Positions 1 to 9,516 of a stretch of 64,000 bases of DNA are shown one piece after another; the stretch's first letter is position 1; each line of letters opens with the position of its first letter. Source of the DNA: Candidatus Proruminimicrobium quisquiliarum. Its GTDB lineage: Bacteria > Elusimicrobiota > Endomicrobiia > Endomicrobiales > Endomicrobiaceae. The translations under genes were made by a program, and so were the position numbers. The DNA lies in contig JAHDRN010000001.1 in NCBI GenBank assembly GCA_018433245.1, positions 1-64,000 of the forward strand, in the 5' to 3' direction. The notes below the pieces were generated by a model that saw only the letters and a program-made list of their open reading frames with translations, was not told the DNA's origin and ran no database searches.

Positions 1-1
1 T

Positions 2-847
2 AATAATTACAACAAAAATTATGACAATTTTAAAACAAATTCAGTCGGTTTTAGGGATTATGAGTTTAGTGAAACAAAAGAAAGAAATATTAAAAGGATT
101 TTAGTTTTTGGAGATTCAATTACGGTTGGTACGGATTCTATAGAATATTCTGAAGATGTTTACTCAAAACAATTGGAAAATATCATTTCAAAAGATAAAA
201 CTTTAAAATATAAATATGAAGTTTATAATATGGGAGTTGACGGGTATAATACAGTTCAAGAAGCAGAAAATCTAAGATTGCATGTTGATAAATATAAACC
301 GGATATAGTTATTGTTACATATTGTTTAAATGATACTGATGATTATGAATGTGGTATATATTATCAGATTTTGTCGTATTTAAAACTCGGCAAAATAGGA
401 TATTTTTTAACGGGGTCCAAATTATACAAAGCGTTATGTCAGATTTTATTTGACAAAATAAATTTACAAGATAAAGCAAAAGTTGAAAAAAAATGTGACA
501 GATATTGGGGTTTTGAAGAGTCCGATATGAACATTCCGGAAAAAGGATTCAGAATGTTTGATTTTCTGCAAAAAAAATATAACTTTAAACTGTATGTTTT
601 CATAGTTCCTTTTATGGTTGATTATAATAATTACGAATATGAAAAAGAGCATGAATCAGTGATGTCTGTCCTGAACAATTATAATATAAAAGGTTTTGAT
701 ATGATTAAATGTTTTTCCGATGTTTCAAAAGATGGTTCAATTTTTGATTCTGAAATAAAGGATAAAATACATCCAAATGAGTTTGGACACAAGCTTATGG
801 CTGAATTTATGTATAAAAAATTGAAAGCAGAAAATGCGTTGAATTAA
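2..847 (+). CDS. SGNH/GDSL-type hydrolase, 5' end outside window
   Basis: The reading frame is open from base 2 and its true start lies upstream; the first internal ATG at 173 would cut off the active site. Seen: FGDSIT (nucleophile Ser codon 116-118), a YCLNDT block resembling the GxND block, and a C-terminal KIHPNEFGH block carrying the expected Asp/His pair. The stretch NSVGFRDYEF before the GDS block is typical of SGNH proteins found with polysaccharide genes, where relatives remove or transfer acyl groups; substrate is not predictable here. No signal peptide can be judged because the N-terminus is missing. Very AT-rich, like the glycan genes at 15.5-24 kb. Confidence 0.8.
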   Translation, partial: NNYNKNYDNFKTNSVGFRDYEFSETKERNIKRILVFGDSITVGTDSIEYSEDVYSKQLENIISKDKTLKYKYEVYNMGVDGYNTVQEAENLRLHVDKYKPDIVIVTYCLNDTDDYECGIYYQILSYLKLGKIGYFLTGSKLYKALCQILFDKINLQDKAKVEKKCDRYWGFEESDMNIPEKGFRMFDFLQKKYNFKLYVFIVPFMVDYNNYEYEKEHESVMSVLNNYNIKGFDMIKCFSDVSKDGSIFDSEIKDKIHPNEFGHKLMAEFMYKKLKAENALN

Positions 848-887
848 ATAATAAATTTAAGTGTTTATGAAGTCTGCGTTGATTTTG

Positions 888-917
888 TTGAAATAGACGG
901 CAAAGATATGGTATACT
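888..917 (+). promoter_or_regulatory. Promoter of pyrB-pyrC
   Basis: TTGAAA (888-893), 18-bp spacer, TATACT (912-917), 27 nt before the pyrB start codon. The 19 bases 901-919 recur with one mismatch at the pyrK promoter (7558-7576), which points to shared regulation. Confidence 0.65.
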
Positions 918-944
918 TAATCAGTTCAAATTAGAGGGAGAAAT

Positions 945-1901
945 ATGTCTTTTAACAGAAAAGATCTGTTGGGATTAGAGTACCTTGCCAAAGAAGAAAT
1001 TCACACAATAATTGAAACAGCAAAACCGTTCAAAAGTTTATTTACCCGTTCAATCAAAAAAGCTCCGGCATTAGTCGGTAAAACAGTAGTTAATCTCTTT
1101 TACGAACCCTCCACAAGAACAAGAACTTCGTTTGAATTTGCAGCCAAAAGACTTTCGGCAGACGTCGTAAGCATAGCTACCGCCACATCAAGCGTCGTTA
1201 AAGGAGAAAGTCTTATAGATACGGGCAAAACTCTTGAAGCGATGAAAGCCGATATTATAATAATAAGACACACGCTTGCCGGTACGCCTGAAATACTTGC
1301 AAAAAATTTAAACGCTTCAATAATAAACGCCGGCGACGGATTTCATGAACATCCGACGCAAGGGCTTTTGGATCTTTTTACGATTCTTGATAAAAAGAAA
1401 AAAGTTGAAGGGCTTAAAATTCTTCTTGTCGGAGATATTCTTCACAGCAGAGTTGCAAAATCAAATATATGGGCTCTTACTAAAATGGGAGCAAAAGTAA
1501 GAGTTTCGGGTCCTTCAACTCTTATACCGAAAAATATTACAGATTTAGGCGTTGAAGTTTTTTATGATCTTGATAAGGCAATTAAGGATGTTGACGTTGT
1601 TAACATTCTCAGAATACAGATGGAGCGCCAGCAGGAGAATCTTTTTCCGTCAGTGCATGAATATGTTGAGCTGTATCAGGTAACTGAAGAAAGACTTGCA
1701 ACTGCAAAACCGGACGTTTTGGTGATGCATCCCGGCCCTATGAACAGGGGAATAGAAATATCTTCGTATGTCGCAGACAGTCCTAATGCCGTAATAAACG
1801 AGCAGGTTACAAACGGAATAGCCGTAAGAATGGCGGTATTGTATCTTTTGGTTGCGGCAAGAAACAAACAACAGGGGAAGAAAAATGGCAATATTAATTA
1901 A
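945..1901 (+). CDS. pyrB: Aspartate carbamoyltransferase catalytic subunit
   Basis: Second step of de novo pyrimidine synthesis: carbamoyl phosphate plus L-aspartate gives N-carbamoylaspartate. The 318-residue length is normal for the catalytic chain. Seen: the carbamoyl-phosphate motif STRTRTS at residues 56-62, the mobile-loop Lys near residue 86 (VVKGES), HPTQ at 136-139, and a late HPGPMNRG block. A GAGGGAGAA ribosome-binding site precedes the ATG. No regulatory chain gene (pyrI) is nearby. The 3' end overlaps pyrC by 17 bases, so the two are translationally coupled. Cytoplasmic. Confidence 0.96.
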   Translation: MSFNRKDLLGLEYLAKEEIHTIIETAKPFKSLFTRSIKKAPALVGKTVVNLFYEPSTRTRTSFEFAAKRLSADVVSIATATSSVVKGESLIDTGKTLEAMKADIIIIRHTLAGTPEILAKNLNASIINAGDGFHEHPTQGLLDLFTILDKKKKVEGLKILLVGDILHSRVAKSNIWALTKMGAKVRVSGPSTLIPKNITDLGVEVFYDLDKAIKDVDVVNILRIQMERQQENLFPSVHEYVELYQVTEERLATAKPDVLVMHPGPMNRGIEISSYVADSPNAVINEQVTNGIAVRMAVLYLLVAARNKQQGKKNGNIN

Positions 1902-3168
1902 AAATATAAGAGTTATTGATCCCGCGTCAAAAACTGATAAGGTAAAAGATATTTATATTGAAGGAAGTAAAATAGTTTCAAAACCGTCAAAAGAGCCTGA
2001 AACGGTAATTGACGGTAAAAATAAAATAGCGGTTCCGGGGCTTATAGATGTTCATTCTCATTTAAGAGATCCCGGGCAGGAAGAAAAAGAAACTATAAAA
2101 ACAGGAACGCGGTCGGCCTGTAAAGGCGGAATAACGACTGTGTTCTGCATGCCTAATACGAAACCTGTGACTGATAACGCTCCGTCGGTTGAATATATTC
2201 TTTTAAAAGCCCAGAAAGAAGGCAAAGTAAATGTTTTGCCGATAGGATGTATTACAAAAGGATCTCTCGGAACAGAGCTTGCCGAAATAGGAATACTTAA
2301 AAAAGCCGGAATAGTAGCAGTTTCCGACGACGGAAGTCCCGTAGCCAGTTCTCAGGTTATGAGAAGAGCGCTTGAATATACGAAAATGTTTAATCTGCCG
2401 GTAATATCTCATTGTGAAGATAAAGATTTAAGCAGAACGGGAGTTATGAACGAAGGCAAAAATTCAATGAAATTGGGGTTAAGAGGCATTCCGGCTCAGA
2501 GTGAAGAAATTATGGTTTCAAGAGATATAATGCTTACCGAACTTACCGGCGGACATCTTCACATAGCTCATGTTTCAACCGAAGGCTCGGTTGAACTTGT
2601 AAGACAAGCTAAAAAGAAAGGTTTAAAAGTTACTGCCGAAACATGTCCTCATTATTTTACGCTGACGGATGATTCTTTAAAAACTTTCAATACAAATTAT
2701 AAAATGAATCCTCCTTTAAGATCCGAAAAAGACGTTCAGGCCGTAAAAAAAGGATTAAAAGACGGAACAATAGACTGTATATGCACAGACCATGCGCCGC
2801 ACACTCTTGAAGAAAAGAGCAGAGAGTTTGATATCGCTCCTTTCGGCATTATAGGTTTTGAAACACTTCTTTCGCTTGTTTTAAACGAACTTGTCGATAA
2901 AAAAGTTTTGACTCTTCAGGAAGCAATAGCCAAGATGACCGTTAATCCGGCAAAGATATTTTCTATTAAAGACAGAGGAACTTTAAAACCCGGCGCTTTC
3001 GCCGATGTTACCATAATAGATACTAAATATTCTTATGAATATAAAAAAGAAGATATACTTTCAAAAAGCAAAAACTCTCCTTTTATAGGCAGAAAATTCA
3101 AAGGCGGAGCCGTTATGACTATCGTCGGCGGTAAAATCGTATGGACGGTAAAAGACGGTATTATATAA
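1885..3168 (+). CDS. pyrC: Dihydroorotase
   Basis: Third pyrimidine step: cyclises carbamoylaspartate to dihydroorotate. 427 residues, class I dihydroorotase of the amidohydrolase superfamily. Metal and catalytic ligands visible: DVHSH (residues 55-59), SDDGSP, SHCED, HIAHVSTEG and CTDHAPH. The ATG at 1885 is preferred over an upstream ATG at 1852 because it follows GGGGAAG at normal spacing and gives the usual MxILIKN start. It begins inside pyrB and is followed by a clear intrinsic terminator, so pyrB-pyrC is a two-gene operon. Confidence 0.95.
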   Translation: MAILIKNIRVIDPASKTDKVKDIYIEGSKIVSKPSKEPETVIDGKNKIAVPGLIDVHSHLRDPGQEEKETIKTGTRSACKGGITTVFCMPNTKPVTDNAPSVEYILLKAQKEGKVNVLPIGCITKGSLGTELAEIGILKKAGIVAVSDDGSPVASSQVMRRALEYTKMFNLPVISHCEDKDLSRTGVMNEGKNSMKLGLRGIPAQSEEIMVSRDIMLTELTGGHLHIAHVSTEGSVELVRQAKKKGLKVTAETCPHYFTLTDDSLKTFNTNYKMNPPLRSEKDVQAVKKGLKDGTIDCICTDHAPHTLEEKSREFDIAPFGIIGFETLLSLVLNELVDKKVLTLQEAIAKMTVNPAKIFSIKDRGTLKPGAFADVTIIDTKYSYEYKKEDILSKSKNSPFIGRKFKGGAVMTIVGGKIVWTVKDGII

Positions 3169-3183
3169 TATAAAAACAATTTT

Positions 3184-3224
3184 AAATTGCGCGACTTGTT
3201 TTTAACGGCTGCGCAATTTTTTTT
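3184..3224 (+). terminator. Intrinsic terminator after pyrC
   Basis: Perfect 9-bp stem AAATTGCGC / GCGCAATTT (3184-3192 with 3211-3219), 18-nt loop, then a run of T to 3224. It separates the pyrimidine genes from the efflux operon. Confidence 0.85.
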
Positions 3225-3241
3225 CGGAATAAATCTGACTT

Positions 3242-3269
3242 TTGACTGGAAACAAAAAACATATAGGAT
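3242..3269 (+). promoter_or_regulatory. Candidate promoter of the efflux operon
   Basis: TTGACT (3242-3247), 16-bp spacer, TAGGAT (3264-3269), just after the pyrC terminator and about 40 nt before the tolC-like start. The -10 is weak (4 of 6), and TATGCT at 3291 is an alternative. Confidence 0.4.
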
Positions 3270-3310
3270 ATCTGTAACATTTAAGCTTGTTATGCTGTCT
3301 AAACTACATT

Positions 3311-4573
3311 ATGAAAAAGATATATATTTTATTTATTTTGTTTTTTTCCGTTACGGCTGCAGGCGCGCAGGAACTTAAAAATTTTACATGGGGCCAATGC
3401 GTGGAAATTGCCAACAAATACAATCAAAATCTTATAACTGCAAAAAAGAATCTTTCAATAGCCGAATATAATTATTACATATCAAGAAACGGTTATTATC
3501 CTTCGGTTAACTTTAAATATGGTTTTTCAAGGAAAGGGAACGGAGTTAATGAAAACAGCTGGGACGCCGGTTTAAATGCATCTCAGACTATATATGACTT
3601 TAAAACAAGCGCCGATTTAGGCGGTAAAAAAGCCGTTATTGAGCAGACTGTCGCCCAGCTTACAAAATCGTATGCGGAAGTTTATTATTCGATAAAAGAA
3701 GCTTTTTTAAAAATGTGCTATGCCCAGGAAAATGTCAATCTTCTTAATAATATTTATAATTTAAGACTGCAAAGTTCGGAAATGGTCAGACTTCAGTATG
3801 AAGGCGGCAAAGAAAGCAAAGGAAATATGTTAAAAGCGCAGGCTCAGAAATATTCGGCCCATACTGATTTTTTAAATGCCAAAAGAGACCTTCTTTTAGC
3901 AAGAAGATCTTTGTGTGAAGCTATGGGAACAGATTCTGTTTCTGAGTTTAATGTAGACGGTAATCTTTCCGTATCAGAGGATGTGGCCGCAGTAAATGTT
4001 GATTCGGAAGCTTTAAAGGCGCCCGATGTGATTATTTCTTCTGCGGATGTGAAGATATCCGAGTATAAAGTTGATTATGCCCAAGGCGATTTATATCCGA
4101 ATATTTCCGCTTCGGCATCCATAGGCGTGTCGGATGAAAACAATCCCATTCCTCCCGCAGACAGCAAGGCATGGACTCTGGGAGTGGCCTTAAATTATCC
4201 TTTGTTTTCAGGCGGGCTTACTAATGTCCGCAATACAGTTCTTGCTTCAAAAGAAGAACTAAACCAAAAAATGACGGAATATGAAAAAGCCGTATTGACT
4301 GCCAAAACTTCTTTGCAGGAAATAGAAATAAACATAGAAAAATACAGAGACAGCATCGCTACAAGCAAAATGTTTATGGAAGCATCAGAACAGAGACAAA
4401 AAGAGGCAAATATAAAATATCTTGCCGGAAGCATGGAATTTCAGACATGGCAGGATATAGAGCAGGAACTCGTAAACAATCAAATTTCTCATTTATCATC
4501 GCTGTATAATTATAATCTTGCGTTGGCAAAAAGAGATAAAATGCTCGGAAATACAAACGGAGAAATAAAATGA
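3311..4573 (+). CDS. TolC-family outer-membrane efflux protein
   Basis: Outer-membrane channel of a tripartite pump. 420 residues. Signal peptide is clear (MKKIYILFILFF... then AGAQ at the cleavage region), followed by two similar halves rich in long helices and short strands, as in the outer-membrane efflux protein family; PLFSGG in the second half is a typical family block. I take the ATG at 3311, which gives a normal signal peptide, over one at 3287. No Shine-Dalgarno sequence is seen. It overlaps the next gene by 4 bases and belongs with the membrane-fusion protein and MacB-like ATPase/permease downstream. Confidence 0.88.
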   Translation: MKKIYILFILFFSVTAAGAQELKNFTWGQCVEIANKYNQNLITAKKNLSIAEYNYYISRNGYYPSVNFKYGFSRKGNGVNENSWDAGLNASQTIYDFKTSADLGGKKAVIEQTVAQLTKSYAEVYYSIKEAFLKMCYAQENVNLLNNIYNLRLQSSEMVRLQYEGGKESKGNMLKAQAQKYSAHTDFLNAKRDLLLARRSLCEAMGTDSVSEFNVDGNLSVSEDVAAVNVDSEALKAPDVIISSADVKISEYKVDYAQGDLYPNISASASIGVSDENNPIPPADSKAWTLGVALNYPLFSGGLTNVRNTVLASKEELNQKMTEYEKAVLTAKTSLQEIEINIEKYRDSIATSKMFMEASEQRQKEANIKYLAGSMEFQTWQDIEQELVNNQISHLSSLYNYNLALAKRDKMLGNTNGEIK

Positions 4574-5574
4574 AAAAGAAAACTGTTTTAATTTCGGCGG
4601 TTATAATACTTATAATTTGTTTTGCCGGCTATAAATATTTTTCAAAAAAGGAAAATAAACCTCAAATTTCATATGTTCAGGTTGAAGCATTTCAGTCCGA
4701 CGTAAAGGAAGTTATAGACACGACGGGAGAGGTCGCGGCTTTAAACAGAGTTGAAATAAAGCCAAGCGTGGCGGGAAGAGTTGATTCGCTTCTTGTTAAC
4801 GAAGGCGATTATGTCAGAAAAGGACAGATCCTTGCGTATTTGAGCTCAACCGACAGAGTGGCTATTTTAGACGCCGTAAGAGCAAACGAAAAAGAAAAAT
4901 TATCGCAGTGGGAAGATACTTATAAGCCTACTCCTGTACTCTCTCCGATGAACGGCAAAATTATTTTAAGAAACGTAGTTGAAGGCCAGACTATTTCAAC
5001 AAGCGACGTTTTGTTTGCTCTTGCCGATGAACTTATAGTTGTCGCAAGCGTTGACGAAACCGATATAGGTAAAATTAAATACGGGCAAAAAGCTGTAATT
5101 ACGCTTGACGCTTATAAAGACGAGTCTGTTGACGGAAAAGTTTTCCAAATTCTTGAAGAGGGACAGAACGTAAGCAACGTTATTACTTATTATGTGAAAA
5201 TCAGACCCGGGCATACTCCTAAATTTTTTAAATCTCTGATGACAGCCAATATTGAAATTACCGTCACTGAAAAGAAAAACGTCACCGTCATTCCGTGGGA
5301 TGCCTTAAATGAAGATTCTGAAGGTAAATTATACGTTTTGACCGGCGACAACAATGTTAATAATAAAAAAGAAGTAACAGCCGGAATAAATGACGGCGAT
5401 AAAGTTGAAATAATTTCTGGATTAAATCCGGGAGATACGGTGCTGATAAAAAAACAAAAATATAAATCCGGCGGCAATACCGAAGAAACAAAAGGTTTTT
5501 TACAGATGAGACCTCAGAAAAGAAAAACAAACAGCGAAATTCTTACCGGCACTTCAAGCGCTCAGGGTAAATAA
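4570..5574 (+). CDS. macA: MacA-like periplasmic membrane-fusion protein
   Basis: Adaptor that links the inner-membrane MacB-type pump to the TolC-like channel. 334 residues: N-terminal membrane anchor (about residues 3-24), lipoyl-like half motif around 61-92 (IKPSVAGRVDSLLVNEGDYV), second half near LSPMNGKI, then the beta-barrel and membrane-proximal domains. The helical hairpin between the lipoyl halves is only about 35 residues, much shorter than in E. coli MacA, so contact with the channel may differ. Coupled to both neighbours (4-base overlap upstream, 2-base gap downstream). Confidence 0.85.
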   Translation: MKKKTVLISAVIILIICFAGYKYFSKKENKPQISYVQVEAFQSDVKEVIDTTGEVAALNRVEIKPSVAGRVDSLLVNEGDYVRKGQILAYLSSTDRVAILDAVRANEKEKLSQWEDTYKPTPVLSPMNGKIILRNVVEGQTISTSDVLFALADELIVVASVDETDIGKIKYGQKAVITLDAYKDESVDGKVFQILEEGQNVSNVITYYVKIRPGHTPKFFKSLMTANIEITVTEKKNVTVIPWDALNEDSEGKLYVLTGDNNVNNKKEVTAGINDGDKVEIISGLNPGDTVLIKKQKYKSGGNTEETKGFLQMRPQKRKTNSEILTGTSSAQGK

Positions 5575-5576
5575 TC

Positions 5577-7535
5577 ATGACAGAACAGCATAAACCATTA
5601 CTGGCTATTAAAGGTATAACGAAAATTTACGACGTCGGAGATACAAAACTTGACGTTTTAAAAGGAATAAATCTTACCATAGAAGAAGGGGAGTTCGTCG
5701 CAATAATGGGTCCTTCGGGATCCGGGAAAAGCACCCTTATGCATATACTCGGTCTTTTGGACAGGCCTTCCGGCGGGGTTTATGAAATATACGGACAAAA
5801 TGTTTTAAAGTTTGATGATAACCGTACGGCTTTCTTAAGATCAAAAATAATAGGTTTTGTTTTTCAGCAGTATAATCTTTTAAATAAAATGACGGCATGC
5901 GACAATGTCGCTCTTCCTATGATTTATTCCGGCGGTACAAACAAGGTTGAAAGAGCTAAAAAACTGCTTGAAAGCGTAGGTCTTTCGGAAAGAATATTTC
6001 ATAAGCCGAACCAGCTTTCCGGAGGCCAGCAGCAGCGAGTCGCTATAGCAAGAGCGCTTGTAAACGAACCGAAAATTATTTTTGCCGACGAGCCTACGGG
6101 AAATCTCGCATCGGCGCAGTCTGACGAGATAATGCAGATTCTGACGGATTTAAATAAAAAAGGGATAAGCGTTATTCTGGTTACTCATGAGCCTGATATC
6201 GCCCAATGGGCAAACAGGGTTATAACTATAAAAGACGGACAGGTTGTATCAGATACAAAAAAAACAGAGACGGAAAAAATACAACATAATCCTTTGAAAA
6301 TACACAAGGATTCTTCAAGGTTAAGCGTCGCTGAATTTTCAGAAAACTTTTTTTCGGCGATAAGAGCCATTCTTGCAAATAAAACGCGTTCAATTCTTAC
6401 GATGCTCGGAATAATTATAGGCGTGGCGTCAATTATTTCAATGCTTGCTTTGGGTACTGGAGCTCAGCAGTCTCTTGAAAAACAGATTAAATCCATGGGG
6501 ACGAATCTCTTATATCTTATGCCCGGAAGAATTTCGGTTGGGGGAGTGGCGGGAAGCGTAGTAAGAAGAATTACTCTTGAAGATGTTGACGCGCTGGCTT
6601 CAAATACCGAACTTGTCAAAAATATAGATCCGACTGTAAGCGGAAATGTTCAGGTTGTTTACGGCAATAAAAATACTAATACAAGCCTTACCGGCGCAAC
6701 TACGGCATATCAATACATGCAGAACGCGGTGCCTGAATACGGCCGTTTTTTTACCAATACGGAAAATAACAATTCAGCCAAAGTGTGCGTTATAGGCGCT
6801 ACCGTCGTAAAAAATCTTTTCGGCGACCAAGAGCCGGTCGGGAAATATATTAAAATAAACAGAAAACAATTCAGAGTTATAGGAATACTGCCTGTCAAAG
6901 GAGCGCAGGGCCCCAGAGACGGCGACGATATAATTATAGTTCCGTTAAACACGGCTATGAAAAGACTTTTGGGCACCAGATACGTGTCTTCTGTTTCCGT
7001 TGAAGTTCAGGAAGGAAAGATAGATGAAACCGAAAAATATTTATTGGCTACAATGCTTGAAAGAAACAAACTCGGCGCCGATCAGGCTGACTCTTTCAGA
7101 ATAAGAAATATGTCGGATATGATACAGATGCTTTCAAGCACGACAAAAACAATGACTATGCTTTTAGGTTCCGTTGCCGGCATTTCTTTAATAGTCGGCG
7201 GTATAGGAATAATGAATATAATGCTTGTAAGCGTAAGCGAGAGAACCAGAGAGATAGGGTTAAGAAAGGCGATAGGAGCTACAAAAACGGCCGTTTTATT
7301 GCAGTTTTTAATAGAATCGTCGGCTTTATCAGTGATGGGAGGATTTTTCGGAGTAGCTCTAGGCGTGCTTATTTCTTTTGCAGTTTCAAAATTTGCCGGC
7401 TGGGCCGCTTTTGTATCGGGATTTTCAGTTTTCTTATCCGTTTCATTTTCAGTATGCGTAGGTATTGTTTTCGGTCTCTGGCCTGCCAAAAAAGCCTCGG
7501 AATTGTCGCCGATAGAAGCGCTCCGCTCGGAATAA
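5577..7535 (+). CDS. macB: MacB-like ABC transporter, fused ATPase and FtsX permease
   Basis: 652 residues. ATPase domain first: Walker [10 protein letters not shown] at 45-53, signature LSGGQQQRV at 147-155, Walker B IIFADEP ending at Glu172. The permease half has a membrane segment near residue 270, a large periplasmic domain, and three C-terminal membrane segments from about 520, with the FtsX block [15 protein letters not shown]. This ATPase-permease fusion is the MacB arrangement, and the tolC-macA-macB order supports a mechanotransmission-type exporter of peptides, macrolides or lipidic substrates; the substrate is not predictable. Confidence 0.92.
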   Translation: MTEQHKPLLAIKGITKIYDVGDTKLDVLKGINLTIEEGEFVAIMGPSGSGKSTLMHILGLLDRPSGGVYEIYGQNVLKFDDNRTAFLRSKIIGFVFQQYNLLNKMTACDNVALPMIYSGGTNKVERAKKLLESVGLSERIFHKPNQLSGGQQQRVAIARALVNEPKIIFADEPTGNLASAQSDEIMQILTDLNKKGISVILVTHEPDIAQWANRVITIKDGQVVSDTKKTETEKIQHNPLKIHKDSSRLSVAEFSENFFSAIRAILANKTRSILTMLGIIIGVASIISMLALGTGAQQSLEKQIKSMGTNLLYLMPGRISVGGVAGSVVRRITLEDVDALASNTELVKNIDPTVSGNVQVVYGNKNTNTSLTGATTAYQYMQNAVPEYGRFFTNTENNNSAKVCVIGATVVKNLFGDQEPVGKYIKINRKQFRVIGILPVKGAQGPRDGDDIIIVPLNTAMKRLLGTRYVSSVSVEVQEGKIDETEKYLLATMLERNKLGADQADSFRIRNMSDMIQMLSSTTKTMTMLLGSVAGISLIVGGIGIMNIMLVSVSERTREIGLRKAIGATKTAVLLQFLIESSALSVMGGFFGVALGVLISFAVSKFAGWAAFVSGFSVFLSVSFSVCVGIVFGLWPAKKASELSPIEALRSE

Positions 7536-7544
7536 AACAGCAGA

Positions 7545-7574
7545 TTTACATAATTTACAAAGATATGATATACT
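7545..7574 (+). promoter_or_regulatory. Promoter of pyrK, shares an element with pyrB
   Basis: TTTACA (7545-7550), 18-bp spacer, TATACT (7569-7574), 28 nt before the start codon. Bases 7558-7576 match pyrB 901-919 at 18 of 19 positions. Confidence 0.65.
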
Positions 7575-7602
7575 TAGTTAACTTAAAAACGGATGGTTTT
7601 AT

Positions 7603-8373
7603 ATGTGTTTTGACGTCAACAGTAAATCGCTTGCAAAAAGATATGATATCAGCGCTAGAATAAAAAGCAATAAACATGTATGTTTAAGTTTTTATGAAAT
7701 TATAGTTGAAGCTCCTGAAATGGCTCGTTCCGCTCAGCCCGGACAGTTTTGCATGGTTTCGGTTCCGAATTCATATCTCAGAAGGCCTTTAAGTATATAT
7801 AAAAGCGGGAAAAATACGCTTTCATTTCTTTACAAAATAGTTGGAAAAGGCACCGAAGTTTTAGCTTCATTAAGACCCGGCGATTATATTAAAGTTTTAG
7901 GACCGCTTGGTGCTTCCTATCCGTACAAAGATATCGGCGCAATACCGGTGCTTGTTGCGGGCGGAACAGGCATTGCTTCGGTTCATTTTCTCGCTTCAAA
8001 ACTTAAAAATAAAGGTGTTTTATTTTACGGCGCCAAAACAAAAAAAGAGTTGCTGTGTCTTTCCGAGTTTAAAAAACTCGGATGGAAGGTTTTTGTCGCA
8101 ACCGAAGACGGATCTCAGGGATTTAAAGGTTTTGTAACAGATTTAATGAAAGAAAAAATTAAAAAAGACAATATAGTTTATACCTGCGGACCTACTCCGA
8201 TGATGAAAAAGGTAATAGAAACGGTAAAAGATTTAAAACTTAAAGGTTATGCTTCTCTTGAAGAAAAAATGGCATGCGGCATAGGAAACTGCCAGGGCTG
8301 CGCGGTGAAAATCGGAGATGAGTATAAGATGGTCTGTAAAGACGGTCCCGTTTTCTCAATGGATTTATTATAA
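7603..8373 (+). CDS. pyrK: Dihydroorotate dehydrogenase electron-transfer subunit
   Basis: FAD and [2Fe-2S] protein that passes electrons from the PyrD1B subunit to NAD+. 256 residues: FAD-binding barrel with RRPLSIY, NAD-binding fold with VAGGTGIASVHF and TCGPTPMM, and a C-terminal cysteine cluster MACGIGNCQGCAVK ... VCKDGPVF that binds the iron-sulfur centre. Normally pyrK sits next to pyrD; here it stands alone behind its own promoter and ends against a convergent gene, so pyrD must be elsewhere. The stop codon region overlaps the mtaB stop by 6 bases. Confidence 0.92.
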   Translation: MCFDVNSKSLAKRYDISARIKSNKHVCLSFYEIIVEAPEMARSAQPGQFCMVSVPNSYLRRPLSIYKSGKNTLSFLYKIVGKGTEVLASLRPGDYIKVLGPLGASYPYKDIGAIPVLVAGGTGIASVHFLASKLKNKGVLFYGAKTKKELLCLSEFKKLGWKVFVATEDGSQGFKGFVTDLMKEKIKKDNIVYTCGPTPMMKKVIETVKDLKLKGYASLEEKMACGIGNCQGCAVKIGDEYKMVCKDGPVFSMDLL

Positions 8374-9516
8374 AGGTTTTATTTCAACGTCAAAAATTCC
8401 TTTTTGACGCGGAATATTTTTAACTGTCAGATAGTTATCCGTAAGCGCCTGATTGCCTCTTAATGAAACTGCTTTTCTTGTTGTTCCTGTAAATTTTGAA
8501 TAAAAATTCTTTCTTAAAATTTTATCCAATTCAAGAAGTTCGGAGACTCTTTTGTTAATTTCAGTCTGTTCTGAAATTTGTTTTAATTCAAAAGCTTTTG
8601 TCCCATGTCTTTTGGAATATGGGAAAACATGAAGTCTTGCAAAATTCGCATTTTTTAAAAAGTTGCGCGTTTGTTCAAAGTCATACGCTGTTTCGCAAGG
8701 GAATCCGCAAATCACATCCGTTGTTAAAGATATATCAGGTATATTTTTTTTAAGTTTTTTTAGAACAGAATCAAAATCAGACAAAGTATATTTTCTGTTC
8801 ATTTGTTTTAAAATATTATCTGATGCCGACTGCAGAGGAATGTGGAGATGATTGCATATTCTGAGAGGCTCATTTTTCATTATTGATATCAGTTCGTCGT
8901 CTACTTCGTTTACCTCAATTGATGAAAGTCTGATTCTGAAGTCTTTTTTTATGGAGGCAAGTATTTTTTTTAGAAGTCGGCTTATGCCGTTTTCATATTT
9001 TCCTATATGTATGCCTGTCAGCACAATTTCCGTATAGCCGTTATCTGTTATTGTTGAAATTTCTCCGATTATTTCGTCTTCCGGTTTTGACCAAAGAATA
9101 TTTCTTGCAAAAGGCACTATGCAGTATGAACAGAAGCTGTTGCACCCGTCCTGAATTTTTATAAAGGCTCTTGAATGATTGTCAAAAGATTTTATTGTCT
9201 GAACAGAATTTTTGAATAAATCTTCTTTAAGTATTATTTTTATTTTGGGAAATTCTTTTTTTATTTTGTCGTATGATGTTTTTGCGTAGCATCCCGTAAG
9301 AATGATTTCTTTGTCATTATGCAAAAATTTATTTATAAAAGAATTGCACTGTCTGTCGGAACTGTCCGTTACCGTGCATGAATTTATTATTATGGTATCG
9401 GCTTCTTCAGGCGAATTTACGAATAAATATCCGTTCTTTTCAAACAATTCCCTTATTAGCTGCGATTCATATTGGTTAACTTTGCAGCCGAAAGTTGATA
9501 TAAAAATTTTTTTCAT
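8368..9516 (-). CDS. mtaB: tRNA (t6A37) C2-methylthiotransferase, radical SAM
   Basis: Adds a methylthio group to N6-threonylcarbamoyladenosine at position 37 of tRNAs reading ANN codons. 382 residues. N-terminal domain with its cluster cysteines in FGCKVNQYES, SCTVT and LTGCYA; radical-SAM CxxxCxxC in CNSFCSYC. FGCKVNQYES is the MtaB signature rather than MiaB or RimO. The C-terminal TRAM region is short (about 40 residues after the radical-SAM domain), making this protein smaller than the usual 430 residues. It follows rsmE with a 4-base overlap. Confidence 0.88.
   Translation of the reverse strand: MKKIFISTFGCKVNQYESQLIRELFEKNGYLFVNSPEEADTIIINSCTVTDSSDRQCNSFINKFLHNDKEIILTGCYAKTSYDKIKKEFPKIKIILKEDLFKNSVQTIKSFDNHSRAFIKIQDGCNSFCSYCIVPFARNILWSKPEDEIIGEISTITDNGYTEIVLTGIHIGKYENGISRLLKKILASIKKDFRIRLSSIEVNEVDDELISIMKNEPLRICNHLHIPLQSASDNILKQMNRKYTLSDFDSVLKKLKKNIPDISLTTDVICGFPCETAYDFEQTRNFLKNANFARLHVFPYSKRHGTKAFELKQISEQTEINKRVSELLELDKILRKNFYSKFTGTTRKAVSLRGNQALTDNYLTVKNIPRQKGIFDVEIKPL

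Noticed and set aside
3187-3378. 63-codon open frame across the pyrC terminator
   Set aside because: It spans the intrinsic terminator and the promoter region and runs out of frame into the tolC-like signal peptide.
5577-7535. LolCDE-type lipoprotein exporter
   Set aside because: The ATPase is fused ahead of the FtsX permease and the gene follows a membrane-fusion protein and TolC-like gene, which is the MacAB plan.
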